From Bacteroidota bacterium (GTDB lineage Bacteria > Bacteroidota > Ignavibacteria > Ignavibacteriales > Melioribacteraceae): 64,000 bases of DNA. The number at the start of each line of letters is the position of its first letter. Position 1 is the stretch's first letter. This document shows, piece by piece, positions 44,320 through 54,279 of the stretch. Made by a program: the position numbers and the translations under genes. Below the pieces are notes generated by a model. It was given only the letters and a program-made list of their open reading frames with translations, had not been told where the DNA came from and made no database searches. The stretch is from NCBI GenBank assembly GCA_023397505.1, contig JAEWUC010000007.1, positions 372,001 to 436,000 on the forward strand, read 5' to 3'.

Positions 44320-45564
44320 ATGAGTAAAAGGAGAGTTGTAATTACAGGTATTGGCGCATTAACACCAATCGGGAACAACACTCAGGAGTTTTGGCAGGCA
44401 ATGATGGAAGGAAAAAGCGGCGCAAATCTTATTACAAAGTTTGATGCCTCAACCTTTACAACAAAATTTGCATGCGAATTAAAAAATTTCGATCCTCAGA
44501 CTTATATCGATAAAAAAGAAGTTAAGAGGATGGATCCTTATACTCATTATGCACTTGCAACTGCCGCAATGGCAATTGAAGATTCCAAAATTGATTTATC
44601 CAAAATTAATCTTGAAATGGCCGGCGTTGTTTTCGGAAGCGGAATTGGCGGCATCGGTACTTTTGAAGATCAACATACTGCTTTTATGGAAGGCGGACCT
44701 AAAAGAATAAGTCCTTTCTTTGTGCCGATGATGATTCCGGATATTGCCGCCGGACAAATATCAATAAAGTACGGATTGAAAGGACCTAACTATGCGACTG
44801 TATCAGCGTGTGCAACATCTTCTCACGCAATTGCCGATGCATTTATTCTTATTCAACGCGGTTCTGCAGATATTATAGTAAGCGGCGGTTCGGAAGCCCC
44901 GATTACAAGAATGGCTATCGGAGGTTTTAATTCTGCCCGTGCCATATCTACATGGAACGATCGTTATCTTGAAGCTTCAAGACCATTCGATAAAGACCGC
45001 AACGGTTTTGTAATGGGCGAAGGCGGAGGCGTGATAATCTTGGAAGAACTTGAGCACGCTTTAAATCGTGGGGCTGGTATTTATGCAGAAATTATCGGAG
45101 TTGGTTTAACTGCCGACGCTTATCATATTACTGCACCGGCACCGGGCGGCGCAGGCGCTGTTCGTTCAATGAGCGAAGCTTTACGAGATGCCAGAATTCA
45201 ACCATCTGATGTAGATTACATTAATGCGCACGGTACTTCTACCGAACTTAACGATAAGAATGAAACTTTGGCTATTAAAACAGTTTTTGGCGAACACGCA
45301 TATAAATTAGCGGTAAGTTCTACTAAATCTATGACAGGCCATTTACTCGGTGCGGCCGGAGCAGTAGAGTCGATTGCCGCAATACTTGCTATTAAAAATA
45401 GTATTATACCGCCGACAATTAATCTTGATGAACCGGATCCTGATTGCGATTTAAATTATACGCCAAAGGTCCCCGTAAAAAAGGAAATCAAGTATGCATT
45501 AAGTAATACATTCGGATTCGGCGGACATAACGCTACTTTATTATTCAAAAAGTTTGTGAGTTAA
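44320..45564 (+). CDS. fabF: 3-oxoacyl-ACP synthase II (FabF)
   Basis: A 414-residue condensing enzyme for chain elongation. The active-site Cys164 is in SACATSSHA, with histidines in NAHGTST and KSMTGHLLGAAG. It opens RRVVITGIGALTPIG. It follows the acpP terminator by about 30 bases and is followed by rnc after three bases. Confidence 0.97.
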   Translation: MSKRRVVITGIGALTPIGNNTQEFWQAMMEGKSGANLITKFDASTFTTKFACELKNFDPQTYIDKKEVKRMDPYTHYALATAAMAIEDSKIDLSKINLEMAGVVFGSGIGGIGTFEDQHTAFMEGGPKRISPFFVPMMIPDIAAGQISIKYGLKGPNYATVSACATSSHAIADAFILIQRGSADIIVSGGSEAPITRMAIGGFNSARAISTWNDRYLEASRPFDKDRNGFVMGEGGGVIILEELEHALNRGAGIYAEIIGVGLTADAYHITAPAPGGAGAVRSMSEALRDARIQPSDVDYINAHGTSTELNDKNETLAIKTVFGEHAYKLAVSSTKSMTGHLLGAAGAVESIAAILAIKNSIIPPTINLDEPDPDCDLNYTPKVPVKKEIKYALSNTFGFGGHNATLLFKKFVS

Positions 45565-45567
45565 ATC

Positions 45568-46329
45568 TTGTTAAGGAAATTTTTTAGTTGGCTCTTTCAA
45601 AGACGGAAGTTATCCAACGAAGAATTACAAGGTTTAATTTCCCAAAATATCAAAGCTCTCGAAAACCGGATTGGTTTTCAGATTCATAACGAACATTTTT
45701 ATATTAAGGCATTAACGCACCGTTCATATCTTGAACTTTATCCCGAATTAAAAAAATCCAACGAACGTTTGGAATTTCTCGGTGACTCTGTTTTAAATAT
45801 GCTTGTCGGCCAATATCTTTTTGAAAATTATGAAGAGGAAGGCGAAGGGTTTTTAACAAAAGCCCGTGCCGCCCTTGTAAACAGATACCGTCTTGCAAAA
45901 GCTGCGGAAGAATTAAATCTCGAGAAATTTTTACTTTACAATCATAAATATCTTCGCGATTCCGAAGACGGTTTGCATACAATTCTTTCCGATGCACTCG
46001 AAGCCGTTATTGGTGCAATATTTATAGATAAAGGTTTGGAATATGCAGACAAGTTTGTTTGCAAATGGATAATTGAACCTTACGAAGACGGGGAAAAATT
46101 TTTGATTGATACAAATTATAAAGGTCAATTACTTGAATTTGCTCACGCTCATAAGCTCGATAGTCCCCGTTATTTATTAAAAAATGTTGAGGGGCCTGAT
46201 CATAAAAAGGAATTTACAATTGATGTTTATATCGGTGATAAATACCTAAGCACAGGTAAAGGCAAAAGCAAGAAAACTGCCGAACAAAATGCTTCTCAAA
46301 AAGCTCTCGAATTTCTAAAAGAAGAATAA
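45568..46329 (+). CDS. rnc: Ribonuclease III
   Basis: A 253-residue double-stranded RNA nuclease starting at TTG 45568, three bases after fabF. The catalytic motif is NERLEFLGDSVLNMLV (about residues 65-80), with downstream DALEAVIGAIFID. A C-terminal dsRNA-binding domain (about 180-250) ends KKTAEQNASQKALEFL. The N-terminal 25 residues are an extra basic stretch. It processes rRNA and structured mRNA. Confidence 0.95.
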   Translation: MLRKFFSWLFQRRKLSNEELQGLISQNIKALENRIGFQIHNEHFYIKALTHRSYLELYPELKKSNERLEFLGDSVLNMLVGQYLFENYEEEGEGFLTKARAALVNRYRLAKAAEELNLEKFLLYNHKYLRDSEDGLHTILSDALEAVIGAIFIDKGLEYADKFVCKWIIEPYEDGEKFLIDTNYKGQLLEFAHAHKLDSPRYLLKNVEGPDHKKEFTIDVYIGDKYLSTGKGKSKKTAEQNASQKALEFLKEE

Positions 46330-46332
46330 AAC

Positions 46333-46395
46333 GAGTTTAGAGTGTAGAGTGATGAGAGTAGAATATTTTAATTCTGCAATCAGACTCCAGAATAC
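46333..46395. repeat. Palindromic intergenic repeat, family 1, copy b
   Basis: Lies between rnc and gcvP. GAGTTTAGAGTGTAGAGTGATGAGAGTAGAAT on the left is imperfectly complementary to ATTCTGCAATCAGACTCC on the right. The piece TAGAGTGTAGAG is shared with the rsmE copy. The remaining gap to gcvP (46396-46501) shows no other feature; I looked for and did not see a glycine riboswitch. Confidence 0.5.
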
Positions 46396-46501
46396 CGCAT
46401 ACAAAAAAATAATCTAAAATCACGCTTTCGATTTATGGACTTTCCATATATTTACATCGTTAAAAAACTCTATTAATTAATTATCTAAAGAGAAATTTTT
46501 T

Positions 46502-49390
46502 ATGGAAAAGTTCGAGTTCTTCGACAAATTTGTTGACCGCCATGTCGGTCCCAGTAGTGAAGAAGTAGAAAAAATGTTAAATGTTATAGGTGTAAATACA
46601 CTTGATGAATTGATCGATAAAACAATTCCTGCTTCAATACGGCTAAAAGAAAATCTAGAATTATCACCGGCATTATCGGAATATGAATTGTTAAATCATT
46701 TGAAAGCTATTGCAGATGAAAATAAAATTTTTAAATCTTATATCGGAATGGGGTATTATCCAACAATTACACCGGGAGTAATTCGCAGAAATATTTTGGA
46801 AAATCCCGGATGGTACACACAATACACGCCATATCAAGCTGAAATTTCTCAAGGACGTTTGGAAGCGTTGTTAAATTTTCAAACGATGATAATTGATCTA
46901 ACCGCAATGCCTGTTGCAAATGCTTCTTTATTGGATGAAGCAACAGCCGCCGCCGAAGCGATGATTATGCTTTTTTCTGCCCGAAAAACGAATAAGAAAA
47001 GTGCGAATGTTTTTTTTGTTGACGAAGATATTTTCCCTCAAACAATTGATGTTTTAAAAACTCGAAGTGAACCTCTCGGTATAAAACTATTAATCGGTGA
47101 TCATAAAAAAATTAAACTTACAGATGATATTTATGGATTGATTGTTCAATATCCATCTTCAAATGGTGAAGTATATGATTATTCAAATCTATTTAAACAA
47201 GCAGATGCACTTGGAATTACAAAAGTTGTTGCTGCAGATTTAATGAGTTTGGCGATACTAACTCCTCCGGGTGAATTCGGCGCAGATGTGGTTGTTGGTT
47301 CTTCGCAAAGATTCGGTGTGCCGATGGGCTACGGCGGTCCGCACGCAGCATTCTTCGCAACGAAGGAAGAATATAAAAGACAGATGCCCGGAAGAATAAT
47401 CGGTGTATCGATAGATTCTAACGGGAAAAGAGCATTACGCATGGCTCTTCAAACACGCGAACAGCACATTAAACGCGAACACGCTACAAGCAATATTTGT
47501 ACTGCACAAGTATTGTTGGCAATAATGGCGGCGATGTACGGCGTTTATCATGGCCCTAAAGGTATAGAGGCAATTGCTAATAGAATACACAAACTTACAA
47601 ACGTTTTGAACGATGGCTTAAAACGTTTGGGATTGGAGCAAGTAAATAAAAATTATTTCGACACACTGAAAATAAAACTGAAGAATAATGAAGAAGTTGA
47701 AAGAATTCATAGTACAGCGCTTGAAAATAAAATAAACTTTAGATATTTCGATGAACCTGCGATAGGTATTTCACTTTCCGAAATAAACACGAGTGATGAT
47801 GTAGCGCAGATTCTCAAAATTTGCGCAGCTGTTTTAGGTAAATCCTTTAAAGATAACTGCTTAGAAATCTCTTCTAAAAATATTCTGCATGAAAACCTGA
47901 AACGTACATCAACTTTTATGACCCACCCGGTTTTCAATACATATTATTCCGAAACAGAAATGATGCGCTACTTAAAAGGATTGGAAAGGAAAGATTTATC
48001 TTTAACAACATCAATGATTTCTCTCGGTTCCTGCACAATGAAATTGAACGCGGCTACGGAAATGTTTGGAATTACATGGCCTGAATTTTCCGAACTGCAT
48101 CCGTTTGCTCCGCTTGAACAAACTAAAGGTTATCAAAAAATATTTAAGGAATTGGAAAGTGATCTTGCTAAAATTACAGGTTTCGATTCCATTTCACTCC
48201 AGCCGAATTCCGGCGCGCAAGGCGAGTATTCCGGATTAATGGTTATCCGTGCTTATCATATCAACAAAGGCGATGCAAAGCGAAATGTTGTATTGATTCC
48301 CTCATCGGCACACGGAACTAATCCCGCAAGTGCTGTTATGGCCGGATGCAAAGTGGTTGTTGTAAAGTGCGATGAAAAGGGTAATATCGATGTTCAAGAT
48401 TTGAAATTGAAAGCCGAACAATACAAAGAAACTTTGTCTGCATTGATGGTTACTTATCCGTCTACGCACGGAGTTTTCGAAGAATCTATAATTGAAATAT
48501 GTAAAATCATTCATGATAACGGCGGGTTAGTTTATATGGACGGCGCAAACATGAATGCGCAAGTTGGTTTAACATCTCCCGGTTTTATAGGAGCAGATGT
48601 TTGTCACCTCAATCTTCACAAAACATTTGCAATTCCGCACGGCGGCGGCGGACCCGGTATGGGACCGATTGCAGCCGCAAAACATTTAACTCCGTTTTTA
48701 CCAGGTCATCCGGTTGTAAAAATTGGTGGAGAAAAAGCGATAACTGCAATTTCTGCTGCGCCGTGGGGAAGTGCCAGCATTCTAATAATATCTTATGCAT
48801 ATATAAAAATGCTCGGAGAAAAAGGTTTGACATATTCAACCAAAGCAGCAATTCTAAATGCAAATTATTTGAAAGCAAAATTATCAGAACTTTTCCCAGT
48901 ACTTTATTCGGGTAAGAATGGTTTTGTTGCTCATGAATTGATTTTCGATACTCGTGGATTTAAACAAAGCGCTGGTGTTGAAGTTGAAGACATTGCAAAG
49001 CGATTGATGGATTACGGTTACCACGCACCGACAGTATCATTTCCAGTTCCCGGAACATTGATGGTTGAACCAACCGAAAGCGAATCCTTAAATGAACTTA
49101 ATAGATTTTGTGATGTTTTAATTTCGATAAGAAAAGAAATAGAAGAAATTGAAAATGGCAATTCTGATAAAGTTGATAATGCATTAAAAAATTCACCACA
49201 TACTGCTGAAGTTGTAGTTAAAGATGAATGGAATCATAAATATTCCCGCGAAAAAGCAGCTTTCCCGATTCCATACGTGAAAGAAAATAAATTCTGGCCA
49301 AGTGTTGGAAGAGTTAATAATGCATATGGTGACAGAAATTTAGTTTGCAGTTGTGTTCCTATAAGTGAATACGAAGAAACTATTAAATAA
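46502..49390 (+). CDS. gcvP: Glycine dehydrogenase (decarboxylating), single-chain P-protein
   Basis: A 962-residue PLP enzyme of the glycine cleavage system, with both halves fused as in E. coli. The N-half (about 1-450) opens with [15 protein letters not shown]. The C-half contains the PLP lysine in [34 protein letters not shown] marks the junction region. It decarboxylates glycine and passes the aminomethyl group to lipoylated GcvH. GcvH and GcvT are not in the window. Several thermophiles instead split this protein in two. Confidence 0.96.
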   Translation: MEKFEFFDKFVDRHVGPSSEEVEKMLNVIGVNTLDELIDKTIPASIRLKENLELSPALSEYELLNHLKAIADENKIFKSYIGMGYYPTITPGVIRRNILENPGWYTQYTPYQAEISQGRLEALLNFQTMIIDLTAMPVANASLLDEATAAAEAMIMLFSARKTNKKSANVFFVDEDIFPQTIDVLKTRSEPLGIKLLIGDHKKIKLTDDIYGLIVQYPSSNGEVYDYSNLFKQADALGITKVVAADLMSLAILTPPGEFGADVVVGSSQRFGVPMGYGGPHAAFFATKEEYKRQMPGRIIGVSIDSNGKRALRMALQTREQHIKREHATSNICTAQVLLAIMAAMYGVYHGPKGIEAIANRIHKLTNVLNDGLKRLGLEQVNKNYFDTLKIKLKNNEEVERIHSTALENKINFRYFDEPAIGISLSEINTSDDVAQILKICAAVLGKSFKDNCLEISSKNILHENLKRTSTFMTHPVFNTYYSETEMMRYLKGLERKDLSLTTSMISLGSCTMKLNAATEMFGITWPEFSELHPFAPLEQTKGYQKIFKELESDLAKITGFDSISLQPNSGAQGEYSGLMVIRAYHINKGDAKRNVVLIPSSAHGTNPASAVMAGCKVVVVKCDEKGNIDVQDLKLKAEQYKETLSALMVTYPSTHGVFEESIIEICKIIHDNGGLVYMDGANMNAQVGLTSPGFIGADVCHLNLHKTFAIPHGGGGPGMGPIAAAKHLTPFLPGHPVVKIGGEKAITAISAAPWGSASILIISYAYIKMLGEKGLTYSTKAAILNANYLKAKLSELFPVLYSGKNGFVAHELIFDTRGFKQSAGVEVEDIAKRLMDYGYHAPTVSFPVPGTLMVEPTESESLNELNRFCDVLISIRKEIEEIENGNSDKVDNALKNSPHTAEVVVKDEWNHKYSREKAAFPIPYVKENKFWPSVGRVNNAYGDRNLVCSCVPISEYEETIK

Positions 49391-49415
49391 TGGAAACTTC
49401 TGAAGAATTCAAAAA

Positions 49416-49489
49416 TGTCATTTCGAAGGAGCCAAGCGACTGAGAAATCTTTTTGGAATAAAAGATTTCTCCCTTCAGTCGAAATGACA
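49416..49489. repeat. REP-like hairpin repeat (TGTCATTTCGA...CGAAATGACA)
   Basis: The left arm starts TGTCATTTCGAAGGAG (49416) and runs to AGAAATCTTTT (49453). The right arm AAAAGATTTCTC (from 49460) runs to TCAGTCGAAATGACA (49489). The stem is long, with a bulge in the left arm. The type resembles the dispersed TGTCATTTCGA-ended hairpins common in Bacteroidetes-like genomes. It lies between gcvP and the CoA-binding protein gene and may also stop transcription. Confidence 0.75.
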
Positions 49490-49560
49490 AACAATATTTC
49501 TAGGGATTTCAAATTACTTATCTAAAAGCCCGAGAAATTTAAATACTGGCCGAAATAATT

Positions 49561-49983
49561 ATGAATGCTGAGTTAAACCACATAGGTAAAATTTTATCGG
49601 AAGCAAAAACAATTGCTGTCGTTGGAATATCTAGACAACCGAATAAAACAAGCCGCGAGATAGCCAATTTTCTCGTCGATAAAGGATATAATGTTGTCGG
49701 TGTTAATCCTGCTTTTGGTGATGGAAACGCGCATGGGATAAAAGTTTTTTCAAAGTTAGCTGACATTCCTTTTAAAATAGATATAGTTGATGTATTCCGC
49801 CGTTCGGAGGATATTCCAGAAATTATTGATGATGTTCTTGCCATCCGACCAAAAGTCTTATGGCTGCAGCAGGGAATAAGAAATGATGAAGCTGTTAAAC
49901 CTGTTGTTGATAAAGGCATCGAAGTTATTCAAGATAAATGCATAGCAGTTTATCATTCGCTCACAAAACAGTTTCGTAATTAA
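49561..49983 (+). CDS. CoA-binding domain protein (YccU-like)
   Basis: A 140-residue Rossmann-fold protein made of one CoA-binding domain. It has IAVVGISRQPNKTSREIANFLVDKGYNVVGVNP, with the nucleotide loop, and KVLWLQQGIRNDEA, typical of YccU. The family resembles the N-domain of succinyl-CoA synthetase alpha, but its function is unknown. It is a lone gene between the REP-like hairpin and the barrel protein. Confidence 0.88.
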   Translation: MNAELNHIGKILSEAKTIAVVGISRQPNKTSREIANFLVDKGYNVVGVNPAFGDGNAHGIKVFSKLADIPFKIDIVDVFRRSEDIPEIIDDVLAIRPKVLWLQQGIRNDEAVKPVVDKGIEVIQDKCIAVYHSLTKQFRN

Positions 49984-50005
49984 TAACATTTCATTGCCTC
50001 ACTTA

Positions 50006-51349
50006 ATGATTAAAAATATATTATCATACATAATTATACTTGTGCTGTTTGTCTTAAGTAAAACACAAGCTCAACCTGCTCCAAATTTTTCTTCGTTAAT
50101 TAATGAAGAAAAATTTATTATCGATTCAATTAAAATTTCCGGTAATGATAAAACTGAAGACTTTATAATTCTCCGTGAATTAACTTTTAAAGAAGGCGAT
50201 TCGGTTTCAGTTTCACAATTAAAATACAATCGCGATAGAGTTTTTTCGCTAAATCTTTTTACAAAAGTTGAAATCAATCGCGTTGAAAATGACAGCTTAA
50301 ATTTTGTGAATATTGATGTAAATGAAAGCTGGTATATATATCCGATCCCGTTTATAAACCGCGCTGATAAATCAACCGATACATATTCATATGGCATAAG
50401 TTTTTTATATAAAAATTTCCGTGGAAGAAACGACAATATTGGTTTTGTAGTAAGTTTGGGTTACGATCCGTTCTTTGCTGTTATGTATGATAACCCTGCC
50501 TTTTTTTATGATGAAGCTTTAGGTTTTACAACTGGTTTATCTTCTACTAACGCAAATAATAAAAATTCAAACGCCGAATTATTGAATGGCGAAAATTATA
50601 AAAACCGGTTTTACTCAGGCTTCATCAATTTGTATAAAAGACTGGATCAATTTAATTTGTTATCGTTATCGGCATCTTTCGATTATGTTGAACCTAAAAC
50701 CGAGAATTATTTTACCGGAATTACCGCATCTAACTCTAAGATTGACAGAACATTTTCATTTGGTATTGGCTATTCATACGATTCGCGGGATCTAAAACAA
50801 TTTGCGCAAAGCGGTATTTATGCCGGTGCAGTGTTTACGCATAAAGGATTTGGAATCAACGGCATTAATTATAATGTGTTGGGAGTTGATTACAGACAGC
50901 ATGAAAAAGTATTGGGAGAATTAAGCACACGATGGCGTTTGGCATTTAGACATGCGTCGGGGAAACTCGTTCCGCTTTATGATTTTTCTTATCTCGGTTA
51001 TGACGAATCCGTTCGCGGACACAGCCTGGATAAGCGCGAAGGTAACAACTTTGTAATATCTTCTTTTGAAATAAGTTACCCTTTTGTTAAAGATTTTGAT
51101 TTCAGTATTAAACTCCCGCTGCTTCCGCAAAGTTTAACATCGGCACGCATAGGAATTTTTATAACTGCGTTTACAGATGCCGGTCATGCTTTCAACAATA
51201 ATTATCATTTAAAAATAAAAGATTTTTATGCAGGTTACGGGGCGGGAATAGCAATTCTTTTTTTACCATATAATGCTATTCGTTTTGAGTATGCTTTCGG
51301 CAACAAAGGCAGAGGAGAATTTTTAATTGGAACAGGTCTCGCTTTCTGA
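50006..51349 (+). CDS. BamA/TamA-like outer-membrane protein (POTRA plus barrel)
   Basis: A 447-residue exported protein. ATG 50006 is preferred to TTG 49994 and gives a clear signal peptide (ILSYIIILVLFVLSKTQA, cleavage before Gln). One POTRA-like domain spans about residues 35-115 (IDSIKISGNDKTEDFIILRELTFKEGD, then SLNLFTKVEINR). The rest is a beta-barrel of the surface-antigen (Omp85) family, ending in a terminal aromatic residue (GTGLAF). It is shorter than BamA, with one POTRA rather than five, so a role in outer-membrane insertion is possible but not certain. It overlaps rsmE by 23 bases. Confidence 0.82.
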   Translation: MIKNILSYIIILVLFVLSKTQAQPAPNFSSLINEEKFIIDSIKISGNDKTEDFIILRELTFKEGDSVSVSQLKYNRDRVFSLNLFTKVEINRVENDSLNFVNIDVNESWYIYPIPFINRADKSTDTYSYGISFLYKNFRGRNDNIGFVVSLGYDPFFAVMYDNPAFFYDEALGFTTGLSSTNANNKNSNAELLNGENYKNRFYSGFINLYKRLDQFNLLSLSASFDYVEPKTENYFTGITASNSKIDRTFSFGIGYSYDSRDLKQFAQSGIYAGAVFTHKGFGINGINYNVLGVDYRQHEKVLGELSTRWRLAFRHASGKLVPLYDFSYLGYDESVRGHSLDKREGNNFVISSFEISYPFVKDFDFSIKLPLLPQSLTSARIGIFITAFTDAGHAFNNNYHLKIKDFYAGYGAGIAILFLPYNAIRFEYAFGNKGRGEFLIGTGLAF

Positions 51350-52067
51350 TATAGAATTATATTATTCACCGGAAAAAATTGATAACCTATTAATCAAAAT
51401 CACAGGCGATGAATGCCATCACATTAAAGACGTGATGCGCCATAAAATCACTGATGAAATTTTTGTTACGGATGGAAATGGTTCGATTTATAAAACGATA
51501 ATTGAACAAATTGATAAAAAAGTAATAACTGCAAGAATAATTGAAGAAATTAAATATTCCAACAAGTTCGAAAATATTACGTTTTGCATCCCCCGTTTAA
51601 AAAGCTCCGACCGTTTTGATTTCGCTTTGGAAAAATGTGTTGAACTCGGCATCACAGAATTTATCGTTTTCGAATCCGAAAGAACAATTGCGAAAGGCGA
51701 CAAAACCGATAAATGGGAAAAGCATTTGATCGCAGCAATGAAACAATCACTACGTGCGTGGCTGCCTAAAATTAGTTATGTCAAAAATTATGATGACTTG
51801 ATGAAGCTCAATGGCAAAAAAATAATTTTCGAACAGAACTCCGAAGTTTCATTTAATGATTTCCTTAAATCTCAATTCTCACTGCTCAATACTAAATACT
51901 ACTTTATCTTCGGTCCCGAAGGAGGCTTGACAAGGGAAGAGTGCAGAACTGGGCTTGCCTCGCCTAAAGGCGGGAGTGTAGAGTGTAGAGTTAAATTAAC
52001 AGGTAACCGTTTGAGATCGGAAACAGCAATTGTATCTGCTGCCGCAATGCTATCGTTGAAGATGTGA
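51327..52067 (+). CDS. rsmE: 16S rRNA m3U1498 methyltransferase RsmE, with an in-frame palindromic repeat
   Basis: A 246-residue SPOUT methyltransferase. TTG 51327 has GAGGAGA 8 bases upstream. Conserved parts include DECHHIKDVMRHKITDEI, RLKSSDRFDFALEKCVELG, FIFGPEGGLTREE and LTGNRLRSETAIVSAAA, the knot that binds SAM. Between GPEGG and LRSETA there are 28 residues, against 23 in E. coli RsmE as I recall it. The extra part (CRTGLASPKGGSVEC) is encoded by a palindromic repeat also found between genes. The catalytic and SAM residues are intact, so the enzyme is probably active. It overlaps the barrel protein gene. Confidence 0.9.
   Translation: MEQVSLSDIELYYSPEKIDNLLIKITGDECHHIKDVMRHKITDEIFVTDGNGSIYKTIIEQIDKKVITARIIEEIKYSNKFENITFCIPRLKSSDRFDFALEKCVELGITEFIVFESERTIAKGDKTDKWEKHLIAAMKQSLRAWLPKISYVKNYDDLMKLNGKKIIFEQNSEVSFNDFLKSQFSLLNTKYYFIFGPEGGLTREECRTGLASPKGGSVECRVKLTGNRLRSETAIVSAAAMLSLKM
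51938..51991. repeat. Palindromic repeat family 1, copy c, inside rsmE
   Basis: AGAGTGCAGAACTG (51939-51952) is identical to part of the lysJ-nuoA repeat. GAGTGTAGAGTGTAGAG (51974-51990) resembles the rnc-gcvP copy. Between them GGCTTGCCTCGCC/GGCGGG forms a small hairpin (CGCCT aaa-type loop) whose pieces recur beside tRNA-Phe at 21788-21820. The whole lies in frame in rsmE. Confidence 0.7.
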
Positions 52068-52089
52068 AATTATTATAACTTATTGCTTA

Positions 52090-52911
52090 TTAAATCAATT
52101 CGACAGTTTTTTTTACCAATCTTTCAAAATCATTTTTTACGCGCTCTGCTGTTTCCATAACTTCGTTGTGCGATAGTTTTTGAGAAGATAAACCGGCAGC
52201 AAAATTTGTAATACATGAAATCGATGAAACTTTTAAACCGATTACTGAAGCATAAATCGCTTCGTGAACAGTTGACATTCCTACAGCATCACCGCCGAAA
52301 TTTTTGCACATTTGTACTTCGGCAGGAGTTTCGTAACTAGGTCCTTTTGAAAACCAATAAACTCCTTCTTTTAATTGAATTCTTTCTTCGAGCGCCGCTG
52401 TTTTAATTTTAGCATTTATTTCTTTCGAAGGGAAATTCAAAAAATTATTGCGATGATCAAATGAAGTTAAACCAACTAATTCCGAAAGTTCTTTCTTAAT
52501 ATTTATTGAATTGAATGAAGAAGCGAGCATCAAATCACCGGGCGAAAAACTTGTATTCACTCCTCCCGCGGCATTTGTTAACAAAATTGTTTTACAGTTC
52601 AGTCTTCTAGCGAGATGAACAGGCAGTACACATTGTGAAAGAGAGTATCCTTCATAAAAATGAATTCTACCCTGAACAATTAAAAGTTTTTTCTCTTTGT
52701 ATTTTGAAAAGTGAAGGTATCCTTGATGACCTTGAACTGTTGACGCCGGATAATTCGGTAATGATGAAGTTGGAATTGATTTTATTGTTTCAACTTTATC
52801 GGCAAAATCTCCAAGTCCGCTTCCGAGAACAATACAAATTTCCGGTTCGAACGGAATTTGCTCTGCGAGTACTTCGTAAGTCTTTCTATATTTATCGTTT
52901 AGATTTAACAT
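52090..52911 (-). CDS. punA: Purine nucleoside phosphorylase
   Basis: A 273-residue trimeric-type PNP. It has CIVLGSGLGDFAD (phosphate loop), VQGRIHFYEGYSL, LTNAAGGVNTSFSPGDLM and GVYWFSKGPSYETPAEVQ, where Glu and Asn residues bind the base. It splits purine nucleosides with phosphate. It is the last gene of a four-gene nucleoside salvage unit on the minus strand and overlaps nupC by one base. Confidence 0.93.
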   Translation of the reverse strand: MLNLNDKYRKTYEVLAEQIPFEPEICIVLGSGLGDFADKVETIKSIPTSSLPNYPASTVQGHQGYLHFSKYKEKKLLIVQGRIHFYEGYSLSQCVLPVHLARRLNCKTILLTNAAGGVNTSFSPGDLMLASSFNSINIKKELSELVGLTSFDHRNNFLNFPSKEINAKIKTAALEERIQLKEGVYWFSKGPSYETPAEVQMCKNFGGDAVGMSTVHEAIYASVIGLKVSSISCITNFAAGLSSQKLSHNEVMETAERVKNDFERLVKKTVELI

Positions 52912-54263
52912 TAGAATAATATTCCGGCTAATGTTGCAGTCATTAATGTAGCGAGAGTTCCGCCGATAACAGCGCGGATGCCGAGTTTGGCTAAATCGGT
53001 TCTTCTGCTCGGTGCGAGGGGAGATATTCCACCAATTAATATTGCGATAGAACTAAAATTAGCAAAACCGCATAATGCATAAGTTATCATCAAAATTGCT
53101 TTTTCATTGACAATAGATTTTGCCTGCATAAGATTACCGAGGTCGAGATAAGCAACAAATTCGTTAAGCACTACTTTAGTTCCTATTAAACTACCGAATT
53201 GATAAGCACTTTCCCACGGCACTCCGATTCCAAAAGCAAGGAATTGTAAAATGGAACCAAATATAAGTTGTAAACTTAATGATGCACCGAGATTAGAGTT
53301 TAAGTATTGATTAAATCCAAACACATCGCCGACCCATCCGAGAAAATAATTTATAAGAGCAATTATAGCGATGAAAGCAATAAGCATTGCTGCAACATTA
53401 AGTGCCAAAGTTAAACCGTCACCCGCACCAACAGCAGCGGCTTCAATTATGTTGGATGCATTTTTTTCAACATCAACTTTAACTTTACCTTTTGTTTCAG
53501 GCTCTTCGACTTCTGGATAAATTATTTTTGAAATTAACATTGCAGCGGGTGCTGCCATAACACTCGCTCCGAGCAAATGTGTTGCGAATAAAAGCTGTGC
53601 ATCATGAAGCGGGATGTTGTTTGCTGTTGCAAATGCGCTGCCGAGTATTTGAATATATGCTGCCATCACTCCGCCTGCAATTGTAGCCATACCGCCAACC
53701 ATAACTGTTAATAGTTCGCTTTGAGTCATTCCCTTTAAATATGGCTTTATCATCAGTGGAGCTTCTGTTTGTCCCACAAAAATATTAGCAGTGCATGAAA
53801 GAGATTCTGCGCCGCTTGTTCCCATTAGACGTGCCATGAACCAAGCCATTCCTTGAACAATCTTTTGCATAATGCCGAGATAATACAACACAGACATTAG
53901 ACTGGCGAAGAAAATTATTGTCGGTAAAACTTGAAATGCAAAGAACGTTCCCATGCTTTCCGGGTTGCCTTGCCCGAGTCCTAAATTACCAAAAACAAAT
54001 TTTGCGCCTTCGGATGTAAAGTGAAGTATTAAAACAAAGAAGCTGCTGATGAATCTAAAAAATTCTTTAGGCCAGCCGAGAGGTGCGAACAAGCTTCCAA
54101 GTTGATCACCTTTGATTATAAGTATTGCAAAAATAATTTGTATGAAAAGTCCGGTTCCGACTAATCGCCAATTAATTTTTTTCTTGTTGTTGGATAGAAG
54201 GAATGCTATTCCAATTAATAGAAATATTCCAAAAATGCCTCGTAATAACGAAATGAAATCCAT
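52911..54263 (-). CDS. nupC: Concentrative nucleoside transporter (NupC family)
   Basis: A 450-residue inner-membrane cation/nucleoside symporter with about ten hydrophobic segments. The frame is open to 54503, but the extension is the antisense of tdk and not coding. ATG 54263 gives MDFISLLRGIFGIFLLIGIAFLL, the usual CNT start. Substrate and ion motifs are GQTEAPLMIKPYL and FGIGVPWESAY, with NEFVAYLDL. It begins 16 bases after tdk ends and supplies substrates to the neighbouring salvage enzymes. Confidence 0.94.
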   Translation of the reverse strand: MDFISLLRGIFGIFLLIGIAFLLSNNKKKINWRLVGTGLFIQIIFAILIIKGDQLGSLFAPLGWPKEFFRFISSFFVLILHFTSEGAKFVFGNLGLGQGNPESMGTFFAFQVLPTIIFFASLMSVLYYLGIMQKIVQGMAWFMARLMGTSGAESLSCTANIFVGQTEAPLMIKPYLKGMTQSELLTVMVGGMATIAGGVMAAYIQILGSAFATANNIPLHDAQLLFATHLLGASVMAAPAAMLISKIIYPEVEEPETKGKVKVDVEKNASNIIEAAAVGAGDGLTLALNVAAMLIAFIAIIALINYFLGWVGDVFGFNQYLNSNLGASLSLQLIFGSILQFLAFGIGVPWESAYQFGSLIGTKVVLNEFVAYLDLGNLMQAKSIVNEKAILMITYALCGFANFSSIAILIGGISPLAPSRRTDLAKLGIRAVIGGTLATLMTATLAGILF

Positions 54264-54279
54264 ATTAAGACCTTGAAAA

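Noticed and set aside
46396..46501. Glycine riboswitch before gcvP
   Set aside because: No pair of aptamer-like conserved elements was seen; the leader is short and AT-rich.
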